Both the position numbers and the translations under genes were made by a program. DNA of 51,038 nucleotides from JAJFUG01 sp964473155 (lineage in GTDB: Bacteria > Gemmatimonadota > Glassbacteria > GWA2-58-10), in NCBI GenBank assembly GCA_964473155.1, contig CAYYNT010000027.1, positions 1 to 51,038 of the forward strand, written 5' to 3'. Shown piece by piece: positions 41,347 to 49,765 of the stretch; the first letter of the stretch is position 1, and every line of letters begins with the position of its first letter. Under the pieces are notes generated by a model. That model ran no database searches, had not been told where the DNA came from, and saw nothing but the letters and a program-made list of their open reading frames with translations.

Positions 41347-42053
41347 TTTTCTACTGTCTCAAATAACTGTCTGTGGAAAAACAGAGTGATACGAGCTGAT
41401 TATTGACCTGCAAGCCAATCAGAGAGACCAGGCTTTTCAGGACAGGGATTTCATGTCCTTTTCCGTCTTGTGGAAAAGGACCAAAAGACGCTGGGGGCCG
41501 TAAACTCGCATCGGCTGTGTTGGAACAGTACGCTTGGGTGTGCGCGGCTCTTTTTCACGCTGCCCTGGTTGCGGGGCGGCGCTGACGCGCAATGGCCCGC
41601 CCGGCCTTGTATCTTTTTCAGTTTCCGGTATGCGCGGAGCTTCTGCTCCGCTCCTTTGTCCCGGCTCGGACAGTACGGCCCCGGAGCGGCCCGCTGGGCC
41701 GCCCTGGGCAAAGACTGGCGATATAAACCTTCAAGCGGCTGCCAGGCGGCGGTTGTTCCTGGGGCCGCGCCTGTCCGAGCCTGCACCACAGGCAGCGTGT
41801 AAAAGAACTGTTAACGCCAAAGCCAGTTGAAGCTCAACAGTCCGGCGGCATTGCGCGGCAGCGCCGCCCGGTGACAAGGGAGCGGAATCAAAACTCCGTA
41901 TAAACTTAAGCCAGAAAAACAGGCGTGGCCCGGACGAGTTGTGCGGCCCCGCTGGCTTTGCTGCTTTCGCCAAAACGAAAGCAGATAAAGAAGTTACAAC
42001 AACAATTCAATATAAAGATCGCTAAAAAAATTTCCAAGACAGCAGTAACCGTC
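41347..42053. other. Non-coding spacer between zwf and pgl
   Basis: A 707-base gap between two genes that are often adjacent. It contains copy B of the 295-base repeat and a further roughly 230 bases of similar GC-rich, inverted-repeat-rich DNA ending near 41990 (CTTTCGCC-AAAACG-AAAGC). Several open frames (up to 112 codons) cross it, but none has family features or agrees between repeat copies. Confidence 0.7.
41451..41745. repeat. 295-base dispersed repeat, copy B
   Basis: Same start as copy A: TCATGTCC, hairpin at 41455-41481 (GTCCTTTTCC/GGAAAAGGAC), GACCAAAAGACGC, GGGGCCGTAAACTCGCA. Further blocks in common include TGCGCG, CACGCTGCC, GGGGCG, GCCCGCCCGGCC and CGGCTCGGACA. It lies inside the zwf-pgl interval. 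Confidence 0.75.
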
Positions 42054-43640
42054 TCATTCATCTTCCGCCGTTTCTGATCCGGAACCGGCTTTTGCCGCCA
42101 GGGGACGCCAGCGGCGGCCATCGCGCTCCAGCAGTTCAGCCGCCTCGCGGGGGCCTTCCCCTCCGGCGGCATACAGGCAGGGTCCCCCGTTATTGCCCTC
42201 GCTCCAGGCATGGAGCACTGGAGTGATCAGGTTCCAGGCCACCGTGACCTCATCGTGACGGATGAACAGGGTCTGGTCACCGGCGATGCAGTCCATAAGC
42301 AGGCGCTCATAAGCGTCCGGAAGGGCCTCGCGAAACACGTTGCGATAGTGGAAATCCAGGGTCAGCGGGGTAAGGGCCACCTGAGGGCCGGGACGCTTGG
42401 CCTGGAATGTGAGCGCCACGCCCTCCTCGGGCTGAATGTTAAGCACCAGCTCGTTGGGTTCCAGGCTTTCGGCCACGTTGTTTTTGAACATCGAGTGGGG
42501 CACGCTTTTGAAGCGGATCGCGATCTCGCTGAGCCGCCGGGCCAGGCGCTTGCCCGAGCGCAGGTAGAACGGCACGCCCTGCCAGCGCCAGTTGTCCAGC
42601 ATCAGCTTGACCGCCACGTATGTTTCCACCCTGGAGACGGGGTCGACATCCTTTTCATCACGGTAAGCCGGCAACCGCCGTTTCCCTTTCCCGCCCGCTC
42701 CGTACTGGCCGCGCACGGCCCAGCGCTCAAGCTCATCCAGCGGGAACTGTCGCACGGAGCGCAGGAGCTTGACTTTTTCATCCCGCACCCTGTCGGCGTC
42801 GAAAGAGCTGGGCGGTTCCATCGCCACCAGGGCCAGCATCTGCATCATATGGTTCTGGAACATGTCCCTGAGCTGTCCGCTCTGCTCGAAATACCCGGCC
42901 CGGTGTTCCACTCCCAGGGTCTCGGCCACGGTTATCTGCACGCTGTCCACGTAGCGTCGGTTCCAGATCGGCTCAAATATCGCGTTGGCGAAACGGAACA
43001 TAAGGATGTTCTGCACGGTCTCCTTGCCAAGATAGTGGTCGATCCGGTAAATCTGCGGTTCGTCCAGAACGCTGTAAAGACGGCGGTCAAGATCGACTGC
43101 GCTGTCGAGGTCATGACCGAAAGGTTTCTCCACTACCACCCTCACCCACTGGCGGCGTTCCCGGTGTTCGCGGGTCAGACCGGCCGCACCCAGGCGCTCC
43201 ACGATTGTGGTGAAAAGGTTCGGTGGCGTGGAAAGATAATAGATCCGGTTGCCGCCGGTGGGGAACACGTCTTCCAGGTCACTCGAACGGCTGATTATCG
43301 AGTCGTAGAAGTCGGCCCTGGTGTAGTCGCCGCTCAGGTAGAAACAGCGCCTGAGGAAAGCCTCCAGCGTGAGTTTGTCCATGCCATCGGTTTCGGACAG
43401 CGCCGCGCGGAGGTGTTCCCGGAACCGGCTGTCGGTCATCTGTGTGCGCGAACAGCCGAGGATGAAAAATTCCTCGGGCAGAAGGCCGCGCCGGAAAATA
43501 CTGTACAAAGCCGGAGCCAGCTTGCGCCGGGTCAGATCGCCGGAGGCCCCGAAAATCACCAGCCCGCAGGGAGCCAGACGTTTTTCCACACAGAAAAAGC
43601 CGCCCCTTGGGATATGTGTGTGGGATACTATTTCAGTCAT
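42054..43640 (-). CDS. zwf: Glucose-6-phosphate 1-dehydrogenase
   Basis: First enzyme of the oxidative pentose phosphate path, producing NADPH. The 528-residue protein shows the nucleotide-binding LVIFGASGDLTRRKLAPALY near the N-terminus and the substrate motif YRIDHYLGKETVQN; VVVEKPFGHDLDSA and PNELVLNIQPEEGVAL are also typical. The N-terminus has about 25 extra residues before the Rossmann fold. The ATG follows GAAGG. A candidate promoter lies upstream. The gene ends before the repeat-filled gap to pgl. Confidence 0.96.
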   Translation of the reverse strand: MTEIVSHTHIPRGGFFCVEKRLAPCGLVIFGASGDLTRRKLAPALYSIFRRGLLPEEFFILGCSRTQMTDSRFREHLRAALSETDGMDKLTLEAFLRRCFYLSGDYTRADFYDSIISRSSDLEDVFPTGGNRIYYLSTPPNLFTTIVERLGAAGLTREHRERRQWVRVVVEKPFGHDLDSAVDLDRRLYSVLDEPQIYRIDHYLGKETVQNILMFRFANAIFEPIWNRRYVDSVQITVAETLGVEHRAGYFEQSGQLRDMFQNHMMQMLALVAMEPPSSFDADRVRDEKVKLLRSVRQFPLDELERWAVRGQYGAGGKGKRRLPAYRDEKDVDPVSRVETYVAVKLMLDNWRWQGVPFYLRSGKRLARRLSEIAIRFKSVPHSMFKNNVAESLEPNELVLNIQPEEGVALTFQAKRPGPQVALTPLTLDFHYRNVFREALPDAYERLLMDCIAGDQTLFIRHDEVTVAWNLITPVLHAWSEGNNGGPCLYAAGGEGPREAAELLERDGRRWRPLAAKAGSGSETAEDE

Positions 43641-43687
43641 CTTTGCCTTCCATGTTGTTCAAATATGATGATGATCGCTGCAAATTC

Positions 43688-43716
43688 ATAATACAACTCT
43701 TTTCCGTGTTGCACAA
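43688..43716 (-). promoter_or_regulatory. Candidate zwf promoter
   Basis: On the minus strand TTGTGC (43711-43716), 17 bases, then TATTAT (43688-43693). Nine of twelve positions agree with the consensus. It lies about 50 bases upstream of the start codon. Confidence 0.45.
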
Positions 43717-43899
43717 ACCACAGTTGTGGCTTTTCAATCCGGTGTTGAAGCCAGATGTTACAAATCTGAGAGCACAAATGACTTTTTCTGCCTCGACGTA
43801 TTAAATAGATGATCATTCTCATTATCAATCTAATCTGCCGGGAGTGATTGATTCAAGATTAGTGATAAAATTATATGGCTCAAAAACGGGCGCCCCGGC

Positions 43900-43928
43900 T
43901 TGTCAAATTGCCGAAAATGTTTTATTTT
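43900..43928 (+). promoter_or_regulatory. Candidate promoter of the MFS gene
   Basis: TTGTCA (43900-43905), 17 bases, TATTTT (43923-43928). It lies in the 311- to 338-base AT-rich gap between divergent zwf and the MFS gene, which holds nothing else I recognise. Confidence 0.45.
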
Positions 43929-43978
43929 AAACAGTTTAGTGCAAATTCGAGTTGAATGACGACATTCAGGGCTGGCGG

Positions 43979-45241
43979 ATGATGGGGAGAACAGCGGTCG
44001 AAAATAAGTCTCTGGAAGCCGGAGAAACCAGTTCCAGCCAGTCACTTTTCAATCCAGACTATATCCGGGTGCTGGCCATACATTTCCTGGCCATGGGTTC
44101 CACGGCGATCTATTTCTTCCTGCCGCGCTTTATCCGTTTCGGCGGCGGGGATGAGTTCCTGATCGGTTTGATAATGGGTGCGCCGGCCGCGGCGGCGGTT
44201 GTCATGCGCCTTCCCGCCGGGAGTTGGATCGACCGGTTCGGAAAGCGGCGATTGATATCCCTGGGTCTGGGGTCGTTCGCCGTGGCCTCGGCCCTGCCGG
44301 TGCTGGCCAGCGGAGCCGGGACTTATCTTTTTCTGGCCCGGGCAATGGCCGGCGGGACTGTGGTGCTGTATTTCACCTCCTCGGTCACTTACGTGGCGGA
44401 CAAGGCCCCGGTGAAGCGCCGCGCCGAGGCGATAGCGGTCTATGGCGCGGCCGGTTTCGTGTCCCAGGCCATGGCGCCCTATATGGTGGAATGGCTGCTC
44501 AATGTCCTGCCGTTCGAGGCGCTTGTCCGTTTCCGGGTGCTGTTCGGTCTGGCCGCGCTTTGCGGTGCGCTCTCTGCCCTGGTCAGCCTGGGTCTGAGCC
44601 CGGATGTGCCGCGTCCGGAAAACAGCCTGGCACCGGAGCCCTGGCACAGGGTTATACGCAACCGCACCATGCTTTACCTGGTGGTGCCCTCGCTGGTGTT
44701 CGGCTCGGGTTATGCCTCGATATTCAATTTCGTGACAGATTTCACCCAGGTGAAGCACATCGGCGCGCCGAGCTGGTTTTTCATTTCCTATGCCCTGGTG
44801 GTGATCCTGTTGCGCCTGACCACGGGCCGCCTGATCGACCGCGTGGACCGCCGTCTGGGTGTAGTGCTTTCCCTGAGCGCCCTGGGCCTGGGCCTGGCCT
44901 ACGCCTCCTTCTCCTTCAGGCACTGGGACCTGATCGTGATCGGTCTGTTGACAGGTATCGGGCACTGCTATATCTTTCCGACACTTAGTTCCCTTACATA
45001 CGACAGTTCCCCGGTCCACAACCGCGGCACCTCGATGGCCCTTTACATGCTGGGATTCGACCTCAGCGCCATGGTGGTCAGCCCGATCCTGGGGCAGATC
45101 GCTCAGGTATGGGGCTATTATGCTATGTACCGTATCTCCGCGTTTCTGATACTGGCGGGACTGGCGTTCTATTCCACGGGCTGGCGACACCACGCGCCAC
45201 GGGCGGTCCGGCGTTCGGCCCGCGGTCGAAGGGTGGCATAA
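43979..45241 (+). CDS. MFS transporter
   Basis: Major facilitator superfamily carrier of about 420 residues with twelve predicted helices. The inter-helix loop SWIDRFGKRRLISLG is MFS motif A, and its second-half counterpart is TGRLIDRVDRRLG. A charged, Ser-rich N-terminus of about 30 residues comes before helix 1. Start codon is uncertain: ATG at 43979, ATG at 43982 or TTG at 43952 all fit, none with a strong site. The substrate is unknown. It is followed 18 bases later by an S9 peptidase gene, so uptake or export of peptides or of their products is possible. Confidence 0.87.
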   Translation: MMGRTAVENKSLEAGETSSSQSLFNPDYIRVLAIHFLAMGSTAIYFFLPRFIRFGGGDEFLIGLIMGAPAAAAVVMRLPAGSWIDRFGKRRLISLGLGSFAVASALPVLASGAGTYLFLARAMAGGTVVLYFTSSVTYVADKAPVKRRAEAIAVYGAAGFVSQAMAPYMVEWLLNVLPFEALVRFRVLFGLAALCGALSALVSLGLSPDVPRPENSLAPEPWHRVIRNRTMLYLVVPSLVFGSGYASIFNFVTDFTQVKHIGAPSWFFISYALVVILLRLTTGRLIDRVDRRLGVVLSLSALGLGLAYASFSFRHWDLIVIGLLTGIGHCYIFPTLSSLTYDSSPVHNRGTSMALYMLGFDLSAMVVSPILGQIAQVWGYYAMYRISAFLILAGLAFYSTGWRHHAPRAVRRSARGRRVA

Positions 45242-45259
45242 AACTGAAAAGGAGCAGCG

Positions 45260-47293
45260 ATGAGAGTCCTCCGTCTTGGAACGAGTCTGGCCCTTTTGCT
45301 GGTCGGCGTCACCTCTGTCGCCCTGTCCGCACGCGCCCTGGAGTATCGTGACCTTCTCACCGTGCGGCGTCTCTCCGGCCTGGCTGTTTCGCCGGATGGC
45401 CGATGGGCGGCGGTCGCGGAATCGGAAATCAATCCGGAGACATACGCCCGCGGCACGCGAATCCTGCTCCTTCCGCTGGCTGGCGGCGAGCCACAGCCTT
45501 TCGTAATCGATTCGACCGGGGCCTCCAGCCCGATGTTCACCCCTGACAGCCGGGCGCTGCTGTTCACCTCCTCGCGTTCCGGCTCCAGCCAGCTCTACCG
45601 TCTGCCCCTGGATTCCGGCGGAGAGCCGGCATGCCTGACCTCGCAGAGCGGCGGCATCACCGGGGCGGCGCTCTCGCCGGACGGGAGGCTTATCCTGTAC
45701 ACGGCCCGCGTTCTGGTGGACAGCCAGGAAGTATTTACTGACAAGCCCGGCGCGGCGCCCCGCGCCCGGATTTTCGACACCCTGTTCTACCGTCACTGGG
45801 ACGCCTGGCGCAACGGCGCGTACAGCCACCTGTTCATCGCTCCGGCGGAGCCGGGAGCGCAGGCCCTGGACCTGACCCCCGGCAAAGTGGACTGCCCGCC
45901 CGCCGCGCTGGGAAGCCGGAAGGATTTCGCGGTCAGCCCGGACAACCGCCATGTCTATTATGCGGCCAACCGGGATGAGGTGGTGGCCCGCAGCACGAAC
46001 AACGACCTCTGGCGGGTCGGGCTGGACGGCAAGGGCTTGGAGAGAGTGACCTCCAACCCGGCCAACGACAACACGGTGCTGTTCAGCCCGAAGGGCAAAG
46101 TCCTGGCCTACCGGGCGATGAAACGCGCCGGGTTCGAATCCGACAAGCATGATATCTGGCTTCTCGATACCTCCACGGGCCGCCGGGTCTGCCTGACCGG
46201 GGAGTTTGACCGCAGCGCCGAGGAACTGGCCTGGGACCCGAAAGGCGAGACGCTCTATTTCACGGCCGAGAGCGAGGGCAGGGTTTCGATCTTCAGTGTC
46301 CCGGCGCGCCTGGATGGTCCCGCGCCAAAGGCCGTCCGTCTCACAAATGAGGGATCCTGGAGCGGCATCTCGGTCACGCCGGACGGGAAAAGCATTGTCG
46401 CCCTGCGCCAGGCGCTCACCCGGCCCAATGAGGTCTATATCCTTCCGCTGGACGGCAAACCGGCGCGTCCGCTGACCAGCCGGAACAAGGACTGGCTGGC
46501 GCAGGTGGAGCTGACCCCGGCCGAGGATTTCTGGTTCGAGGCCGAGGACGGCGTGAAAGTGCACGGCTACCTGGTGCGGCCCCCGCAGTTCGACAGCTCA
46601 AAGAAATACCCGCTGGTCTACCTGATCCACGGCGGGCCTCAGGGCGCCTGGACCGATGAGTTCCACTACCGCTGGAACGCCCAGCTTTTCGCCGCCTGGG
46701 GCTATGTGGCCGTGATGGTCAATCCGCGGGGAAGCACGGGCTACGGGCAGAAATTCACCGACCAGATCACCGGCGACTGGGGCGGCCTGGTCTACCGCGA
46801 CCTGATGCGCGGCCTGGATTACGTGCTGGCGAATTACTCTTTCGTGGACTCCACTCGCATGGGAGCGGCCGGAGCCTCGTACGGCGGCTACATGGTAAAC
46901 TGGATCGAGGGCCACAGCCGCCGGTTCAAGTGCCTGGTGAACCATGACGGGGTCTACAACCTGGAGAGCATGTACGCCAGCACGGAGGAACTCTGGTTCC
47001 CGGAATGGGAGTTTGGCGGGACGCCCTGGGAGAACCCCACGCTGTACCGTCAGTGGTCGCCGCACCGGTTCGCCGCCGATTTCGCCACGCCCATGCTCGT
47101 GATACACGGCGACCGGGATTATCGCGTGCCGTCCGAGCAGGGGCTGATGGTGTACACCACGCTGCAGCGCAAGGGAATCGAATCGAAGATGCTGTATTTC
47201 CCGGACGAGGGGCACTGGGTGCTGGACCCGGTGAACGGCCGGATCTGGAATGAAACTATCCGCCAGTGGCTGGATAAACATTTGAAGAAGTGA
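45260..47293 (+). CDS. S9-family serine peptidase (prolyl oligopeptidase/acylaminoacyl peptidase type), exported
   Basis: A 677-residue peptidase with a signal peptide (LALLLVGVTSVALSARA). Residues about 30-400 make the beta-propeller with repeated L-S-P-D-G-R type blades (LAVSPDGRWAAVAES; ALSPDGRLILYTAR; ISVTPDGKSIVALR). The alpha/beta hydrolase domain holds the triad Ser540 in GASYGGYM, Asp620 in HGDRDYRVP and His652 in EGHWV. Probably periplasmic, releasing dipeptides or acyl-amino acids. The ATG follows AGGAG. It forms a likely operon with the MFS transporter just upstream. Confidence 0.93.
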   Translation: MRVLRLGTSLALLLVGVTSVALSARALEYRDLLTVRRLSGLAVSPDGRWAAVAESEINPETYARGTRILLLPLAGGEPQPFVIDSTGASSPMFTPDSRALLFTSSRSGSSQLYRLPLDSGGEPACLTSQSGGITGAALSPDGRLILYTARVLVDSQEVFTDKPGAAPRARIFDTLFYRHWDAWRNGAYSHLFIAPAEPGAQALDLTPGKVDCPPAALGSRKDFAVSPDNRHVYYAANRDEVVARSTNNDLWRVGLDGKGLERVTSNPANDNTVLFSPKGKVLAYRAMKRAGFESDKHDIWLLDTSTGRRVCLTGEFDRSAEELAWDPKGETLYFTAESEGRVSIFSVPARLDGPAPKAVRLTNEGSWSGISVTPDGKSIVALRQALTRPNEVYILPLDGKPARPLTSRNKDWLAQVELTPAEDFWFEAEDGVKVHGYLVRPPQFDSSKKYPLVYLIHGGPQGAWTDEFHYRWNAQLFAAWGYVAVMVNPRGSTGYGQKFTDQITGDWGGLVYRDLMRGLDYVLANYSFVDSTRMGAAGASYGGYMVNWIEGHSRRFKCLVNHDGVYNLESMYASTEELWFPEWEFGGTPWENPTLYRQWSPHRFAADFATPMLVIHGDRDYRVPSEQGLMVYTTLQRKGIESKMLYFPDEGHWVLDPVNGRIWNETIRQWLDKHLKK

Positions 47294-47334
47294 CTGTGCT
47301 GCTCCGTGGCGGCGCCGCTAGAGATCAAAAAGCA

Positions 47335-47463
47335 GGGGATGTTCCAAAAGACCTCGTTTTTATTCTTTGCGAATTGTGCAATCTCTATAATGTTGCAAGG
47401 AAAGAAGTTCCGTAGGGGCGACCGGCCGGTCGCCCTTACAACAAAGACTTTTGGGAAAGTCCC
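47335..47463. mobile_element. Inverted-repeat element, divergent copy with a swapped palindrome (copy 3)
   Basis: Left end GGGGATGTTCCAAAAGAC (47335-47352) and right end GACTTTTGGGAAAGTCCC (47446-47463) correspond to the terminal repeats of copy 1. The AT-rich arm (TTCTTTGCGAATTG..GCAATCTCT) is also recognisable. The nested palindrome, however, has core GACCGGCCGGTC instead of ACGGCGCGCCGT. Confidence 0.7.
47411..47440. repeat. Palindrome with core GACCGGCCGGTC inside copy 3
   Basis: Outer arms GTAGGGGC and GCCCTTAC (one base changed from the family consensus) enclose a perfectly palindromic 12-base core unrelated to the other cores. Confidence 0.8.
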
Positions 47464-47574
47464 TGAGCTGGATTTGGTAGGCTTCACCCCGCAGCAAGCT
47501 GCGAGGAATTCTTTCGATTAGATACAAATTGCCGGTAAACACCACTGTAAATCAGAAGCAGGAGAGAGACAGGC

Positions 47575-49671
47575 TTGGAAAAGGTTAACGCTTTCGAAGA
47601 TGAAATCCTCGGCCTTCTGCCCGAGGTCGAGGGGGCCGGGCGTATCGTGCGCTGCGCACTCGAGCGCGGCCAGGAACATCTGTTCGAGAACTGGAAACAG
47701 CGCGGGCCGGACTACCGCGAGACACTGGTGCGCGAGCTGGCCCGGATCGACTGGGAGGTGTTCGACCAGGCGCGGGAAATTCTGCGTGACGGTGAGAAGC
47801 TGAAAGAGTACCGCGAGGAGGAAATCCTGCCCGTGCCTATGCGCACCCATCAGGAGCAGCAGCCCGGCAGCGCCGAGGACTGGGAGGCCGGACGGCAGAG
47901 CCTGATAGAGGGCCGGGTGGCCTGGCTGGTCCCGGCGGGGGGCAGCGGCTCGCGGCTGGTCAAGATGCTGCCAGAAATCTACGCCTCGCTGCCGTTCCAG
48001 CGCCGCTACAAGGTGGCGGACGAGCAGATGAAGGAGTTCGATGCCGACTGCGCCAAGGGCCAGCTCCCGATCACCCCCGTGCTGGGCAAGACTTTCTACG
48101 GACTGTTCATGGAACAGGCCCTGGCCATAGGCGCGCGCGTGCAGCGCATGCCGGTGCTGATTTTCATGCTCAGCGATGAGACCCGCGAGGCTTCGCTCAC
48201 CACTATCACCACGCACCCGCTTTTCTCCAGGCTCGAAAAGGCCATGGTCCTGTTCGATCACGGAATGAACCCCGTGCTGGACAAAGATGGTAAGATCATC
48301 CCGTACAACGCGGATGGACGGCTGGTGTTCAGCGGCAACGGCAACGGCGGGATGTTCAAGGCCATGCGCGGACCCGGCTACAAGGGCGGGCGGAACATCT
48401 TCGAACGGCTGGAAGCGGAAGGGATAGAGGTCGTCGGATTCTCCAACGTTGACAACCCGGTGGCCGACATTATCACCCCGCGCATGCTGGGAAGCCACGT
48501 GCGCAGGGCCGCGCGCCTTACTTTCGGTGTGGTGAAGAAGGCTTTTCCGCTGGAGCGCGTGGGCATGATCGTGCATATCGACAACCAGCCGAACCTGGAG
48601 AAGATCGAGTACAATGAATTCCCGGAGGCCCTGGCCAGGCGCACGCAGCCCGGCGATCCCGGCCGCCTCCTGTTCGAGCATGGGGATGTCAATGTGTTCC
48701 TGATGGATCTGGCCGAAATGCAGGCCGTGAGCCGCCTTCCGCTCAAGATGTACTCGGGCAAGACAGTCAAGACCGCGAACGGCGGGCGCGCCGTGGGCAA
48801 CAAGTTCGAGTCGTTCGCTTTCCATATCATCCGCCAGACCCCGAAAGAAAAGGTGGACGTGAAGGAAATACTGCGCTCCGAGCAGTTCATGCCCACCAAG
48901 AACTCGATCGGCCGCGACAGCCCGGCCACGGTTATCCGCGCTCTCTGCTCCCGCAACATGCGCTGGCTGGAGTGTCAGGGCGCGAGCGTGGCGAAGCAGA
49001 GCGTGGAGGGCTGCCTGACCGACCTTCTGGAACTTCTGAGCGGCATGGTGGAGTCTGCCGCCCGCGGCACGCTGTTCCAGGACGAGGTCATGGTTCTGGC
49101 CGGACGGGTCGGAAAAGCACGCGCCTCGCGCGAAAAGGTGGACATCGAGGCCCTCTGCGACAGTATAGCTGAGATGGGCGACCGGGCGCAGGCAGCGAAA
49201 TTCGAGGAACTGAAACTGGCCTGCGACCATGTGTTCAGCGTGCTTCGCCCTGGTGAGGCCAGGGCGTTCGTGGAGTTCAGCCCGGCCTATGCCATGGAGG
49301 CCGAGGACCTGGCGGAGATGGGCGTGGGCCGCGGCTGGGTGCTGGAGGAGGGCTGCCAGGTGGCCCTGACCGGGCATCCGAGCCAGGTGATGTTAGGCGA
49401 GAATTTCCACGCGAAAAAGAACAGTGTTTTCATACTGGATATCCATAACGAGTACGGCGATATCCTGATGAACGACGACCGCTGGCTGACTTTCGAACTG
49501 GATGACGCGGGCAAGGCCGAGATCGGCGGCAATGTGACTGTCGAGGAGGGGGCCGAGCTGGAAATCCATGTCGAGGGCAGCGGCAAGGTTGTCATACCGG
49601 ACGGCGCGGTGATCCGCGGAAACCGCACCGTGCGCGTGCCGGACGGTGAGACCGTGGTCGTGGAGGGGTGA
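47575..49671 (+). CDS. Eukaryote-type UDP-sugar pyrophosphorylase (UDPGP/UAP family)
   Basis: Predicted nucleotidyltransferase that makes a UDP-sugar, for example UDP-GlcNAc or UDP-Glc, from UTP and a sugar 1-phosphate. The N-terminal helical part (about 1-115) leads to the loop PAGGSGSRL (120-128), the variant of LxGGxGTRL. GNGNGGMFKAM and FSNVDNPVADIITPRMLG match the uridine and sugar-binding motifs, and VVKKAFPLERVGMIVHIDNQP matches UAP proteins. The C-terminus (about 560-698) is beta-rich and resembles a left-handed helix. The 698-residue length is well above bacterial GlmU or GalU. It is probably started by TTG at 47575 behind AGGAGAGA. Substrate not settled. Confidence 0.83.
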   Translation: MEKVNAFEDEILGLLPEVEGAGRIVRCALERGQEHLFENWKQRGPDYRETLVRELARIDWEVFDQAREILRDGEKLKEYREEEILPVPMRTHQEQQPGSAEDWEAGRQSLIEGRVAWLVPAGGSGSRLVKMLPEIYASLPFQRRYKVADEQMKEFDADCAKGQLPITPVLGKTFYGLFMEQALAIGARVQRMPVLIFMLSDETREASLTTITTHPLFSRLEKAMVLFDHGMNPVLDKDGKIIPYNADGRLVFSGNGNGGMFKAMRGPGYKGGRNIFERLEAEGIEVVGFSNVDNPVADIITPRMLGSHVRRAARLTFGVVKKAFPLERVGMIVHIDNQPNLEKIEYNEFPEALARRTQPGDPGRLLFEHGDVNVFLMDLAEMQAVSRLPLKMYSGKTVKTANGGRAVGNKFESFAFHIIRQTPKEKVDVKEILRSEQFMPTKNSIGRDSPATVIRALCSRNMRWLECQGASVAKQSVEGCLTDLLELLSGMVESAARGTLFQDEVMVLAGRVGKARASREKVDIEALCDSIAEMGDRAQAAKFEELKLACDHVFSVLRPGEARAFVEFSPAYAMEAEDLAEMGVGRGWVLEEGCQVALTGHPSQVMLGENFHAKKNSVFILDIHNEYGDILMNDDRWLTFELDDAGKAEIGGNVTVEEGAELEIHVEGSGKVVIPDGAVIRGNRTVRVPDGETVVVEG

Positions 49672-49765
49672 TTTTCAGAGCGATTTGATACGCCCTGTCA
49701 CTGATGGAATCGGGGGCGGAGTGTGTAACTGAACAAAATCCGGCGTTTTGTGAGAGGACCCAGAA

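Noticed and set aside
41470..41802. Open frames of about 100 codons in repeat copy B
   Set aside because: The matching frame in copy A (4669-4963) stops within about 20 codons, so the reading frame is not preserved.
44042..46564. An 840-codon open frame on the minus strand
   Set aside because: It lies antisense to the MFS transporter and S9 peptidase genes, both of which have clear motifs. Its translation is rich in Arg, Gln, His and Gly with no domain, typical of antisense frames in GC-rich genes.
47518..49377. A 619-codon open frame on the minus strand
   Set aside because: Antisense shadow of the UDP-sugar pyrophosphorylase gene. Other shadows of the same kind at 37577-39415, 42210-43691 and 8172-9632 were rejected for the same reason.
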